This document shows positions 36,301 through 43,483 of a stretch of 64,000 nucleotides of DNA, in pieces. Location: positions 1,271,408 through 1,335,407 of the forward strand of contig NZ_JAIWNA010000001.1 of NCBI RefSeq assembly GCF_020216065.1, given 5' to 3'. Within the stretch, counting starts at the first letter, position 1; each line of letters opens with the position of its first letter. The translations under genes were made by a program, and so were the position numbers. The notes below the pieces were generated by a model, which did not search any database, was not told the origin of the DNA, and worked only from the letters and a program-made list of their open reading frames with translations. The stretch comes from Nocardia rosealba (lineage in GTDB: Bacteria; Actinomycetota; Actinomycetes; Mycobacteriales; Mycobacteriaceae).

Positions 36301-36847
36301 CCGGCACACCCATCGCGGCCAGCGAACGTTCGCTCACGGCGGGCACGGTCGACGACTTCGACGACGGATCGTCACCCACCAGCAGCAACACCCCGCCGCG
36401 CGGATTCACCCCGTACATGTTGGCGTGGCGGATGGCGTCGGTCGCCCGGTCCACACCGGGACCCTTGCCGTACCAGACCCCCACCACGCCGTCGTGGGTC
36501 GGGCGTCCGGCGGGCAGGTCGGCCTGGCTGCCCCACACCGAGGTGGCGGCAAGTTCCTCGTTGAGCCCCGGGACGAAGGTGATGTCGTGTTCGGTGAGCA
36601 CCTCCGGCATGCCCAGCAGCATCTTGTCGACGCCACCCAGCGGGCTGCCCTGGTACCCCGAGACGAAGGTCGCGACCCGGCGCCCGGCGCGGATGTCACG
36701 CACATGCTGTTCCACCAGCAGCCGGGCGATGGCCTGGACGCCGGTGAGCAGGACCGGGCCCGCGCCGGACCGATACCGGTCGGCCAGATCGTAGGACCCG
36801 GCCGGTTCGGCCAGCGGTCGGGCGTTGGAACAGACGACGCTGGTCAT
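33380..36847 (-). CDS. Indolepyruvate ferredoxin oxidoreductase, single-chain (alpha-gamma fusion)
   Basis: The 1155-residue protein joins an N-terminal pyruvate:ferredoxin-oxidoreductase-like region (TFVSGYQGSPLGGVD; GVWYGKGPGVDRATDAIRHA in part), a thiamine-diphosphate site with GDGTFFHSG at about residue 500, a cysteine-rich cluster CEGCGDCGTKSNC near 640 plus CNTDYSCLDGDC, and a C-terminal gamma-type Rossmann domain (AGIGGTGIVTVNQVL near 722). It converts aryl or branched-chain 2-oxoacids plus CoA to acyl-CoA, CO2 and reduced ferredoxin. I start at ATG 36847; a GTG two codons earlier is possible. Lrp lies upstream and the dehydrogenase downstream, all on the minus strand. Confidence 0.9.
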   Translation of the reverse strand: MTSVVCSNARPLAEPAGSYDLADRYRSGAGPVLLTGVQAIARLLVEQHVRDIRAGRRVATFVSGYQGSPLGGVDKMLLGMPEVLTEHDITFVPGLNEELAATSVWGSQADLPAGRPTHDGVVGVWYGKGPGVDRATDAIRHANMYGVNPRGGVLLLVGDDPSSKSSTVPAVSERSLAAMGVPVLFPRNAEEIITLGMQGIALSRASGCVVALKIVADVADGAWTVDADVADLAVTVPEVQWEGRPFTYRQRPMAAPTDSLLAEADLYGPRWAMVHAYGAANAIDSIEVDPPEAKVGIAATGTTFDAVRQALLELGVDEAAMHRAGIRLLRIGMPYPIGPAKVAEFARGLEELIVVEDKTAFVETQIREILYGTEHTPRILGKHDQRGARLMPVDGELDAGRLLAPLRRVLRERVELKRAAPPALPLEVLSTKRTPYFCSGCPHNRSTALPEGSIGGGGIGCHTLVTMSGRADSAVTGLTQMGGEGSQWIGQAPFTDVPHLFQNIGDGTFFHSGQLAVQACVAAGVNITYKLLYNEVVAMTGAQEVGGMLTVAQLTHKLTVEGVKQIIVCADEPKRHSKRALAEGTLLWHRDRLDEAQRMLREIEGVTVLIYDQHCAADARRQRKRGTLPVRNTRVVINEAVCEGCGDCGTKSNCLSVQPVDTEFGRKTRIDQTSCNTDYSCLDGDCPSFVTVEVSPDKRAGRETLEPPAVPDPAPGVPQRTQNVLIAGIGGTGIVTVNQVLATAALRAGYEVETLDQIGLSQKAGPVVSHLRFSGSELEPANRLTPGSADCLLAVDLLTATDPRYLRYGNAASTVAVASTSKTPTGDMVYDKSTSYPETGALLDRLAAVTHSIDHFDALAAAETLFGNTAAANFLIVGAAVQAGGLRLPVAAIEEAIGINGVAVSATLAAFRWGRVAVADPAAFAAAVDEGQPRRVPPTVPAELLAHTGFEGEVRRIVERRAGELIGYQNTTVARRYIDTVESVWAAERSVTERTEFSEAVARGLYKFTAYKDEYEVARLLVDPAFLAEVQAQVPGGEKLTYKLHPPVLRAMGRKKKIGLAPKSHVALKALAMGKFLRGTKLDPFGYAHVRKVERELLAHYTAMVTRLAAELTEENYETATAAAALADVVRGYEDIKLANVELYRAGLRDLGIDF

Positions 36848-37004
36848 GAACACCTCACTGCACGAAGGAAAACTGCTACCCGTGCTGCGAAATGTGCCGT
36901 GAAGGGGTGAACTGTGTCAACAGTCACACAAAAAGTTGATCAGACTGCTCAAAAGTGATCTAGGACACTGATGCGGATGAGTCAATCTGCTCGAGCCGAG
37001 AGAC
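36848..37004 (-). promoter_or_regulatory. AT-richer control region upstream of the oxidoreductase operon
   Basis: This 157 bp gap between lrp and the oxidoreductase gene is clearly less GC-rich than its surroundings (CACACAAAAAGTTGATCAGA at 36924-36943). On the minus strand TTGACA (36915-36920) is followed after 18 bp by CACATT, a weak -10 candidate. An Lrp-type regulator typically binds in such a region, but no palindromic operator is clear to me. Confidence 0.35.
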
Positions 37005-37499
37005 CTAGCTCACATCGTCGTCGGATCGACGTGCGGTCAGATCCTCGACCAGCGGCAGGCTCCGATACCCGATCGGTGTAGCCAGCGCGAGCATCGTCTC
37101 GGTATGGTTGACCCCATCGATGGCGTGCACCCGCTGAATGATCTCCAGCAGATCCTGCTGTGAGCGCGCGGCCACCCGGACCAGCAGATCGGCGCGACCG
37201 GTCGTCGCGTGCACCTCGAGCACATGCGGGAAGTCGCGCAACCGCTCGATGATCGGGTCCATCTTGTTCTGATCGAGCTCGATTCCGAGAAACGCGTGCA
37301 CCGCGAACCCGATCGCCGCCACATCGATATCCGGCGGATACCCCCGCACCGCCCCCGAGGACTCGAGCCGCTTCATCCGCGCCTGCACCGTGTTCCGCGC
37401 GATCCCGAGCCGCTGCGCCAGCTCGAGAATCGGCGCCCGGGGATCCCGCGCCAGCTCGGCGAGCAACGCGGCGTCGACAGCATCGAACTTGATGGCCAT
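37005..37499 (-). CDS. Lrp/AsnC family transcriptional regulator
   Basis: The 164-residue protein, from ATG 37499 (MAIKFDAVDAALLAEL), has an N-terminal helix-turn-helix (PRAPILELAQRLGIARNTVQ in part, then RMKRLESSGAVRGY) and a C-terminal RAM ligand-binding domain (HVLEVHATTGRADLLVRV in part). These regulators bind amino acids and control their transport and breakdown. The genes immediately downstream on the same strand encode a 2-oxoacid oxidoreductase, an amino-acid dehydrogenase and a permease, so it is very likely their local regulator. Effector amino acid unknown. Confidence 0.9.
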   Translation of the reverse strand: MAIKFDAVDAALLAELARDPRAPILELAQRLGIARNTVQARMKRLESSGAVRGYPPDIDVAAIGFAVHAFLGIELDQNKMDPIIERLRDFPHVLEVHATTGRADLLVRVAARSQQDLLEIIQRVHAIDGVNHTETMLALATPIGYRSLPLVEDLTARRSDDDVS

Positions 37500-37536
37500 C
37501 CGCGCATTCTGGCACAACGGAAATGGAGTGAAAGAG

Positions 37537-38082
37537 ATGAAGACCGAACGAATTACCAGTGGTGGGGAGCGGATGCTTCTCGAGAATATGCTCGACCGCA
37601 ACCGCGAAGTGCTCATCGATACCGCGCGCGGGTTGTCGGAAACCGACGCGCGCAGACGTCTCGTCCCATCGCTCACCACACCGATCTCGCTCCTCAAACA
37701 CGCCGCGGGTGCGGAACGGATTTGGTTTCAGCGGTTCTGGGCCGGGCTCGCGGAATCGGAATGCGACGGATACTCGCGCCGCGACGAAGGTACGTTCGCC
37801 GTGTCCGATGACGAATCGCTGGCCGATGTCATCGCCGAGTTCGAACGCGCGAGTCGCCGCTCCCGCGAAATCGCCGCCCGCTTCGACCTCGACGACACCC
37901 TCGACATCCCCGGCGAGGGGAAGGTCAGCATGCGCTGGACACTGCTCGCCATGATCGAGGAGTTCGCCAGACACGCAGGTCACGGCGATATTCTGCGCGA
38001 GCAGATCCAGCGGAACTCAGCGCACGCCTACCCCAATTCTTCGGCCAGCCCGATCAGCAACCCCTCGGGGCCGCGCACGTAG
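37537..38082 (+). CDS. DinB family protein (DUF664)
   Basis: The 181-residue protein, from ATG 37537, contains the four-helix DinB/DUF664 pattern: NMLDRNREVLIDTARGLSE, LLKHAAGAERIWFQRF (first metal-site histidine), and WTLLAMIEEFARHAGHGDILRE (in part; later histidines). Family members are metal-dependent, often mycothiol- or bacillithiol-linked transferases or isomerases. The gene is divergent from lrp with 37 bp between and overlaps the 3' end of the convergent VOC gene by 55 bp, so the last 18 codons are shared on both strands. Confidence 0.83.
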   Translation: MKTERITSGGERMLLENMLDRNREVLIDTARGLSETDARRRLVPSLTTPISLLKHAAGAERIWFQRFWAGLAESECDGYSRRDEGTFAVSDDESLADVIAEFERASRRSREIAARFDLDDTLDIPGEGKVSMRWTLLAMIEEFARHAGHGDILREQIQRNSAHAYPNSSASPISNPSGPRT

Positions 38083-38462
38083 CAGAGCCGATAGACATCT
38101 TCGTACCGCACCACCTCGTCGACCACCCGCGCGTCGTGCTTGCGCAAGCGTTCGAGTGTGTCGTCGAGGTCGTCCACCTGGAACATGACCCGCAGATACC
38201 CCAGCGCGTTCACCGGAGCCGTGCGGTGATCGGCGACCACCTCGGGCTCGAGAAACCGCGAGAGTTCGAGCCGACTGTGCCCATCCGGCGTGCGCATCAT
38301 GGCGATCTCGACCCGCTGGTCCCCGAGCCCGGTCACCCGCCCGGCCCACTCGCCCGCCACCACGGCCCGCCCCTCGAGCTCCAAACCGAGCTCCTGGAAG
38401 AAGTCGATCGCCACCCCGAGATCCTCGACGACGATCCCGACATTGCTCATGGTGACTGTCAT
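38028..38462 (-). CDS. VOC superfamily (glyoxalase/bleomycin resistance-like) protein
   Basis: The 144-residue protein, from ATG 38462 (an ATG four codons later is an alternative), shows two beta-alpha-beta-beta-beta units: SNVGIVVEDLGVAIDFFQEL (in part), GRVTGLGDQRVEIAMMRTPD (in part), LGYLRVMFQVDDLDDTLERL (in part) and YVRGPEGLLIGLAEEL. It is a small cytoplasmic metalloprotein of the vicinal-oxygen-chelate fold; substrate unknown. Its 3' end overlaps the DinB gene by 55 bp tail to tail. Confidence 0.82.
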   Translation of the reverse strand: MTVTMSNVGIVVEDLGVAIDFFQELGLELEGRAVVAGEWAGRVTGLGDQRVEIAMMRTPDGHSRLELSRFLEPEVVADHRTAPVNALGYLRVMFQVDDLDDTLERLRKHDARVVDEVVRYEDVYRLCYVRGPEGLLIGLAEELG

Positions 38463-38578
38463 GCGGTTCATCGTAGGGGGCATCGCCGCACCGAATCCGC
38501 GATCGCGCGGTGCATTCCATCGTCACCATGAGTTAAGCCACGCTGTCCACCGAAGCACGGGTCAGACGGAGCGCCGAG

Positions 38579-38779
38579 ATGAAGGAATTCTTGTGGTCTC
38601 GGCGTGCCAGGGAGACCCTTGAGGATACCGGTTTGGCCGTGGGCGACACTCGGATCCGACGCACTCCTGGCTTGCGTCGCGAAAAGGTCGCGGTGCTCGC
38701 CGGGGTGAGATATTGCGATGTCACCTCTCCCTACAGCAGCCCCATGATTCGGCGCGGCACGAGCGCGGATCGTGGTTGA
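38579..38779 (+). pseudogene. N-terminal remnant of an XRE/MmyB-type helix-turn-helix regulator
   Basis: The 66-codon frame encodes LWSRRARETLEDTGL followed by RRTPGLRREKVAVLAGV, which is the well-known start of MmyB-like XRE regulators (usually LRARR..L.PEDVGLP..GRRR.PGLRREEVA.LAGVS). Similarity stops at about residue 46 and the frame ends 20 codons later, whereas intact members have about 270-290 residues. No continuation is seen in other frames up to 39047. The remaining gap (38463-38578, 38780-39047) holds nothing I can identify. Confidence 0.6.
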
Positions 38780-39047
38780 TCGGTTAGGCGGTGGTGGAAC
38801 CGCCACCACCGGTCCGCGGACCCGGGACACGGGGTTCGGCGCGGACGGGCTTCCCCAGATCGCTCTTGGACCACATTGCTACAACCAGACCGGTAGAAGC
38901 ATCCTGAAATGCCGATTACATCGCGTCGTGTTTGACCTCCACGCAGTGCAAGTGGTCGATGAACGCCCAGTACGTCCGCAGGGCGATCTACCCGCCGACC
39001 CACGAATGTGGTCGACAGCGCGCGGGGTGATCAGTTGAATCGGGGGC

Positions 39048-39821
39048 ATGATGCGTGTTCGGTTCGAGCTGGCGCCCCTCGAGAAGGTTGTTCCGTGGGG
39101 GGAGCATCGCCGTCTGCATTGGTTCGGGCTCACCCAGGGGTGGTACTGCCTGGAGGTTGGTGGTGTCGAGCTGCTGAGATATGCCGAGCGGACCACGAAC
39201 ATGATCGGCGATGGCGGCGCTGCCGTAACGTCGTGGGTGGACTATTACGTGGTGCGGCTGTGGGAGGACCTGCTCGCCGTTCTGCCCTCGGCCCTCGAGC
39301 CGGTGCCGGATGATTTGGCGAAGTTCTTCGCCGCTGGCGCCGAGGAGTGGGTCGACGCCGGCGATCCGGATCTCCTCGACAATCCAGCGGTCGAGGCCGC
39401 CTCCGAGGCGTACAGCCTGCGATGGACTGACACCTCGTATCTGCGATTCGGGCCCGCGTTTCGGTGGTGGCGCACCCTCGGCCCCGAGGACACGGTCACT
39501 GTGGCGTGGCAGTTCACACCCGATCCCGATGGTGAGATCACGTTCTCCGCGCCGCTGTCGGGCCTGAGGACGGTCAGCACGGAGGAATTCGTGTCTGCTG
39601 TAATCGATTTCGACCACCGATTACTGCAAGCCATGCAGGAGCGTGTGGACCACCTGGCTGTGGCCGGTGTCGTCCCGGGGATCGAGCTCGATATCCCTGC
39701 GCTGATTCGGGAACAGGTGCAGCGCCGGACGTGGTTGCCGCAGGCGCTGGTCCGGCAGGACGAAACCGACTGGGCCGCCGTACGTGCAGGCGCGGCGATC
39801 CTGGCTCCGCATCTGGCGTGA
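39048..39821 (+). CDS. Hypothetical protein, DUF5984-like
   Basis: The 257-residue protein starts MMRVRFELAPLEKVVPWG and continues LHWFGLTQGWYCLEVGGVEL (in part). This opening, and the WVDYYVVRLWEDLL and LRFGPAFRWWRTLGPEDTV segments, match what I know of DUF5984 proteins, a family of unknown function in actinobacteria. There is no signal peptide or membrane helix. Aromatic residues are frequent (many Trp). It stands alone on its strand, bordered by decayed sequence on both sides, and may belong to an immunity or toxin-associated group, but nothing here proves that. Confidence 0.65.
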   Translation: MMRVRFELAPLEKVVPWGEHRRLHWFGLTQGWYCLEVGGVELLRYAERTTNMIGDGGAAVTSWVDYYVVRLWEDLLAVLPSALEPVPDDLAKFFAAGAEEWVDAGDPDLLDNPAVEAASEAYSLRWTDTSYLRFGPAFRWWRTLGPEDTVTVAWQFTPDPDGEITFSAPLSGLRTVSTEEFVSAVIDFDHRLLQAMQERVDHLAVAGVVPGIELDIPALIREQVQRRTWLPQALVRQDETDWAAVRAGAAILAPHLA

Positions 39822-40139
39822 ACGCACGGAAATGCCGCTGATCGCGCAGGCTGCTCCGGGCCTTGGGAGCGCAGAGTCGGCCCAACTCACCGGGGTGAGA
39901 TGTCGGTTACCCACTCCTGCCTTGAGGGAATCGAGGCATCTAGGACGTGGCGTTCGACGCCGACACGTCAGCGTTCGAACAACTCGTTGAGTTGCATGAT
40001 CGCGGTGAACCGGTCCTGTCAGAGGCAGCCTCGCGAGGGACTTGGTGTAGGTAGCCGCCCTCCCGGGCGGTTTTGTGCTCTTTCCACGCGGCGGCACGGA
40101 TTTTCGCGAAGTCCCCGTAGAGATTCCCCACCGATGGTG
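39822..40139. other. Degenerate spacer with a short U-tract hairpin
   Basis: No full gene is visible. A 36-codon frame from GTG 39947 (AFDADTSAFEQLVELHDRGE in part) reads like the end of a real protein but is too short to call. It is followed by the hairpin at 40055. The stretch appears to be a junction of deleted genes. Confidence 0.4.
40055..40076 (+). terminator. Rho-independent terminator with T tract
   Basis: CCGCCC, loop TCCC, GGGCGG followed directly by TTTTGT is a classical intrinsic terminator, unusual in this genome where most hairpins lack T tracts. It has no intact gene upstream, consistent with loss of the gene it served. Confidence 0.65.
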
Positions 40140-40585
40140 CGGTGCCGCAGCCGAACTCGATGCGGGCCAACGGGTGCTGACCGTTCGCGCCGACGTGGCG
40201 AACCCGACGACCTCGATGCCCTGATGCACTCCACCCAGCGCTGGCGTGGCCACCTCGACGCCGTCCGGGATATTCAAACCCGCCTCGGAACTCACCGAGG
40301 CCGACGTCGACCAGTCTGTCGACATCAACTTCAAAGGCGTGTTCTTCACGGTTCCGCGGTCGTCCTCAACGCCTCGTGGACGCTGTACCGCGGCCTACCG
40401 GCGACGCCACCACCGACCCCGAGGCCGACGCACGCAACGCCGCACAGGTACCGCTGGGCGCCGTCGGTCACGGCGCGGAAGTCGCTGCGGCGGTGGCTTT
40501 TCTGGCTTCCGACGACGCCTCCTACATCACCGGGCAGGACCTCGTCATCGACGGCGGACTCGTCGGTTCGTTCCCCAACCGGTGA
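40140..40585 (+). pseudogene. Short-chain dehydrogenase remnant, copy 1 (frameshifts and deletion)
   Basis: Pieces of one SDR appear in several frames: AAELDAGQRVLTVRADVAN, then DDLDALMHSTQRWRGHLDAV, then ELTEADVDQSVDINFKGVFF, then VPLGAVGHGAEVAAAVAFLA and DASYITGQDLVIDGGLVGSF ending in a stop at 40585. The N-terminal NAD-binding part is missing, the NAG motif is deleted, and there are at least two frameshifts. The remnant is closely related to the one at 53195-53612, with the same HLDA, TEADVD, NFKGVFFTV and GGLVGSFPNR elements, so both derive from the same gene family. Confidence 0.75.
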
Positions 40586-40588
40586 CCA

Positions 40589-41422
40589 TCACCGGAAGGA
40601 GTCGATGTTCTCCTCGGCCCACTGCTCGAAGGTCCTGGCCGTCGACCCCGTCACCCGCGTGACGGTGTCACGCACCCGCAGCAGCGCGTCGTTGACATCG
40701 CCACCCGTTACATCCAGGACGGCATCGGCGGCGTCCTCCCCGAAGACCGCGACCATCCTTGCCCGGGCTTGCTCGCGGGTGATCTCGGTGACCTCGACGT
40801 CGCGGTGCAGCAGCCCGGCGATGGTCGTCACCTGCTGACGCGCGCTCACCGGTGCGGGGCCGGTGAGCGCATACCGTTGCCCTCGGTGCCCGGGTTCGGT
40901 CAGCGCGATCCGGACCACCGAGGCGATATCGGCGGGATGAATCGTGGGGAGCCCGACGTCGGCGTAGGGCAGCTGGACGGGCTGCCCCGCCTGGATGGTC
41001 GGCGCCCACATGAGCGCATTGGACGCGAACTGCGTCGGCCGCAGAATCGTCCAATCCATTCCACTGGCCTCGAGAATCTTCTCCACCGACGCCTTGTCGA
41101 CTGCGGGACCGAGGTGAGGGTGGGTCTCCACGGTGATCGACGACACCAGAACCACATGCTCGACACCGGCTCGACGGGCGCGATCGATGATCTCGGCGTC
41201 CGGCCCGATCCCCGGCACGAGGAACATCGATCGCACCCCCTCCAGCGCCGTCGCCACCGAGGAGGGGTCGGCCAGGTCGCCCTCGACCGCCTCGATCCCC
41301 GCCGGGAAGGCAGCGCCGGCGAGATCACGGGTGAGTGCCCTGATCGGCTCGGAGCTGAACGCCCGCAACTCTTTCAGCAACGGGCCGCCGATATTTCCGG
41401 TGGCCCCGGTAACCAGAATCAT
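40589..41422 (-). CDS. NmrA/NAD(P)-binding atypical SDR family protein
   Basis: The 277-residue protein starts at ATG 41422 (MILVTGATGNIGGPLLKEL), chosen because GAGAGG lies 8 nt upstream; another ATG two codons earlier is too close to it. TGATGNIG is the Rossmann glycine motif of SDR-a5/NmrA-like proteins. HVVLVSSITVE, MDWTILRPTQFASNAL and LTEPGHRGQRYALTGP follow. The classical YxxxK is absent, so it may sense or use NAD(P) in a non-classical way. It converges on the SDR remnant with only 3 bp between stops and diverges from the sensor kinase gene. Confidence 0.83.
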   Translation of the reverse strand: MILVTGATGNIGGPLLKELRAFSSEPIRALTRDLAGAAFPAGIEAVEGDLADPSSVATALEGVRSMFLVPGIGPDAEIIDRARRAGVEHVVLVSSITVETHPHLGPAVDKASVEKILEASGMDWTILRPTQFASNALMWAPTIQAGQPVQLPYADVGLPTIHPADIASVVRIALTEPGHRGQRYALTGPAPVSARQQVTTIAGLLHRDVEVTEITREQARARMVAVFGEDAADAVLDVTGGDVNDALLRVRDTVTRVTGSTARTFEQWAEENIDSFR

Positions 41423-41560
41423 GAGCATGTCCTCTCGCGTGGTGATCGACGAACGCCACGCTAAGACCTCAACTCGACTTGGGGTCAAGGGTTCGGAGTC
41501 GGTGCCGACGGCGCACCGGCCGGACACGGTCGCGTCCCGTTCTGACAGCATGGCGAGGTG

Positions 41561-42808
41561 ATGAAGGCCCTGCGCTCGGCGCGAGACAAAGCACGGCGGT
41601 TGCCGGGCGCTGTCTGGTACCTGGCGGTCGGTGGCGTCACCGCTCTGCTCGCGCTGTTCGCGGTGGTCGGCCTGCTGATCGTCGGCGCTTTCTGTCTGAT
41701 CGGGGTCGGCATACCGGCACTGCCCGAGGCTGTTCGGCTGGTCCGGCCGTTGGTGTCGTTCGATCGCCGCCGGGCGGCACGGTACCTCGGTGAGCCTGCG
41801 GTGCAGGCCTATCAGCCGTTCACCGGTGGACTGCGGCAGCGGGTCGCGACGGTGTTCACCGATCCGGCGAACCGCCGAGACTTCGGCTGGTTGGCAGCCC
41901 ACGCGCTGACCGGCCTCTACCTCGCGGTATTCGCTCTCGCGCTCCCGCTCAGCACCCTCATTCAGTTGACGATCCCCGCATTCTGGCAGCTGATGCCGCC
42001 GGGGGAGGAGTTCGCCAGTTTCGGCTTCACGGTCGACTCCTGGCCGAGGGCGATTCTGAGCTTCGTTCTCGCAGTACCGGTGGCCCTGGTGACCCTGCAA
42101 CTTCCGGTCGCCGCGCGCTGGCAGGCGATGGCCACCCGTGCCCTGCTGAAACCACCGGAGGGCGCCCTGCTGGCCGACCGGGTCGCGGCCCTCACCGCCA
42201 CCCGGGCGGCCGCGCTCGACGCGCACGGCGCCGAGCTGCGCCGCATCGAGCGCGACCTGCACGACGGGGCGCAGGCCCGGCTCGCGGCGGTGATCATGCA
42301 GCTCGGGCTGGCCGACCAGCTGCGCGACCAGGACCCGGAAACCGCCCGCGAGCTCGTGCGCAAGGCGCAGGACACCGCGACGGCCGCGCTGGCCGAGCTG
42401 CGCGATGTGGTGCGCAACGTATACCCGCCGGTGCTCACCGATCGTGGCCTGGCCAGTGCGGTCGCAGCCGTGGCCGCCCGCAACCCGATCCCCTGTGCGC
42501 TCGAGCTCCACGAGGTGGGCAGGCGACCCGCCGCGGTGGAGGCGGCGGCGTACTTCGTCATCACCGAGGCACTCACCAACGCCACCAAGCATTCCGGCGC
42601 CTCGGGCATCTCGCTGGTGCTGGGCGGTGCTCCCGAGCTGTTGACGATCGAGATCCGCGACGACGGCGTGGGCGGCGCCGTAGAGACCTACGACGGCGGG
42701 CTGGCCGGAATCCGGCGCAGGGCCGAGGCACTCGACGGCCGGATGGCGCTGACCAGTCCACCAGGTGGCCCTACTGTAGTGCGGGTGGAGTTGCCGTGCG
42801 GGTCATGA
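41561..42808 (+). CDS. Sensor histidine kinase (NarL/DesK type)
   Basis: The 415-residue protein has two N-terminal transmembrane pairs (about 20-50, then 105-180) of the Sensor-domain type, a HisKA_3 dimerisation segment with the phospho-acceptor in ELRRIERDLHDGAQARL (His about 233), and a HATPase_c domain (ALTNATKHSGASGISLVLGG in part; EIRDDGVGG; GGLAGIRRRAEALDGR). It phosphorylates itself in response to an unknown membrane signal and passes the phosphate to the response regulator encoded next, whose start overlaps this gene by 13 bp. ATG 41561 or the GTG just before may be used. Confidence 0.9.
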   Translation: MKALRSARDKARRLPGAVWYLAVGGVTALLALFAVVGLLIVGAFCLIGVGIPALPEAVRLVRPLVSFDRRRAARYLGEPAVQAYQPFTGGLRQRVATVFTDPANRRDFGWLAAHALTGLYLAVFALALPLSTLIQLTIPAFWQLMPPGEEFASFGFTVDSWPRAILSFVLAVPVALVTLQLPVAARWQAMATRALLKPPEGALLADRVAALTATRAAALDAHGAELRRIERDLHDGAQARLAAVIMQLGLADQLRDQDPETARELVRKAQDTATAALAELRDVVRNVYPPVLTDRGLASAVAAVAARNPIPCALELHEVGRRPAAVEAAAYFVITEALTNATKHSGASGISLVLGGAPELLTIEIRDDGVGGAVETYDGGLAGIRRRAEALDGRMALTSPPGGPTVVRVELPCGS

Positions 42809-43440
42809 TCGCCGAGGACAATGCCCTGCTGCGCGAGGGCTTGGTGCTGCTGCTGAGCACGGCGGGTATCGAGGTGATCGCCGCCGTGGACAACGCCGAC
42901 GACTTCCTCACGGCGGTGGCCGCAGATCGCCCGGACGCGGTCGTCGTCGATGTGCGCCTGCCGCCCACATTCACCGACGACGGCTTACGCGCGGCCGTCA
43001 GCGCACGCAAACTGCACCCCGGACTGCCCGTGCTGGTGCTGTCGTCCTGGGTGGAGGACAGCTACGCCGCGGAACTGCTCGGCGACGGGATGGGTGGTGT
43101 CGGCTATCTGCTCAAGGAGCGCGTCGGCAAGGTCGATCGCTTCCTCGATTCGCTGCGCCGGGTCGCGGCGGGTGGCACCGCGATGGACCCCGAGGTGATC
43201 TCGCAGCTGCTGGTGCGGCGCAAAGCCGACGACCCGATGGCCACACTGACCGCCCGCGAGCGCGAGGTGCTCGCGCTGATGGCGGAGGGCCACAACAACG
43301 CGACCATCGCCGAGCGGTTGGTGGTCAGCGAAGGCGCTGTGCATAAACACATTCGGAGCATTTTCGCGAAGCTCGGGCTGTCTGCCGAAGACGTCGGCCA
43401 TCGTCGGGTACTCGCCGTGCTCGCCTACTTGAACGCGTGA
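42796..43440 (+). CDS. LuxR/NarL family response regulator
   Basis: The 214-residue protein has an N-terminal receiver domain (MIAEDNALLREGL with acidic pocket residues, phospho-acceptor Asp52 in VVVDVRLP, conserved YLLKERV lysine) and a C-terminal LuxR-type helix-turn-helix (LTAREREVLALMAEGHNNAT in part, then IAERLVVSEGAVHKHIRSIF in part). It is the cognate partner of the kinase whose gene it overlaps. Targets are unknown; the neighbouring divergent or convergent genes are candidates. A hairpin overlaps its stop codon. Confidence 0.92.
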   Translation: MRVMIAEDNALLREGLVLLLSTAGIEVIAAVDNADDFLTAVAADRPDAVVVDVRLPPTFTDDGLRAAVSARKLHPGLPVLVLSSWVEDSYAAELLGDGMGGVGYLLKERVGKVDRFLDSLRRVAAGGTAMDPEVISQLLVRRKADDPMATLTAREREVLALMAEGHNNATIAERLVVSEGAVHKHIRSIFAKLGLSAEDVGHRRVLAVLAYLNA

Positions 43441-43471
43441 AGCCCTGAACCCGTGCAGGGTTCAGGGCTTC
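43439..43471. terminator. Hairpin terminator after the response regulator
   Basis: GAAGCCCTGAACCC and its exact complement form a 14-bp stem around GTGCA. It begins inside the stop codon of the response regulator and ends 13 bp before the stop of the convergent hydrolase gene, so it probably serves both. Confidence 0.8.
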
Positions 43472-43483
43472 GCCCGATTCCGG

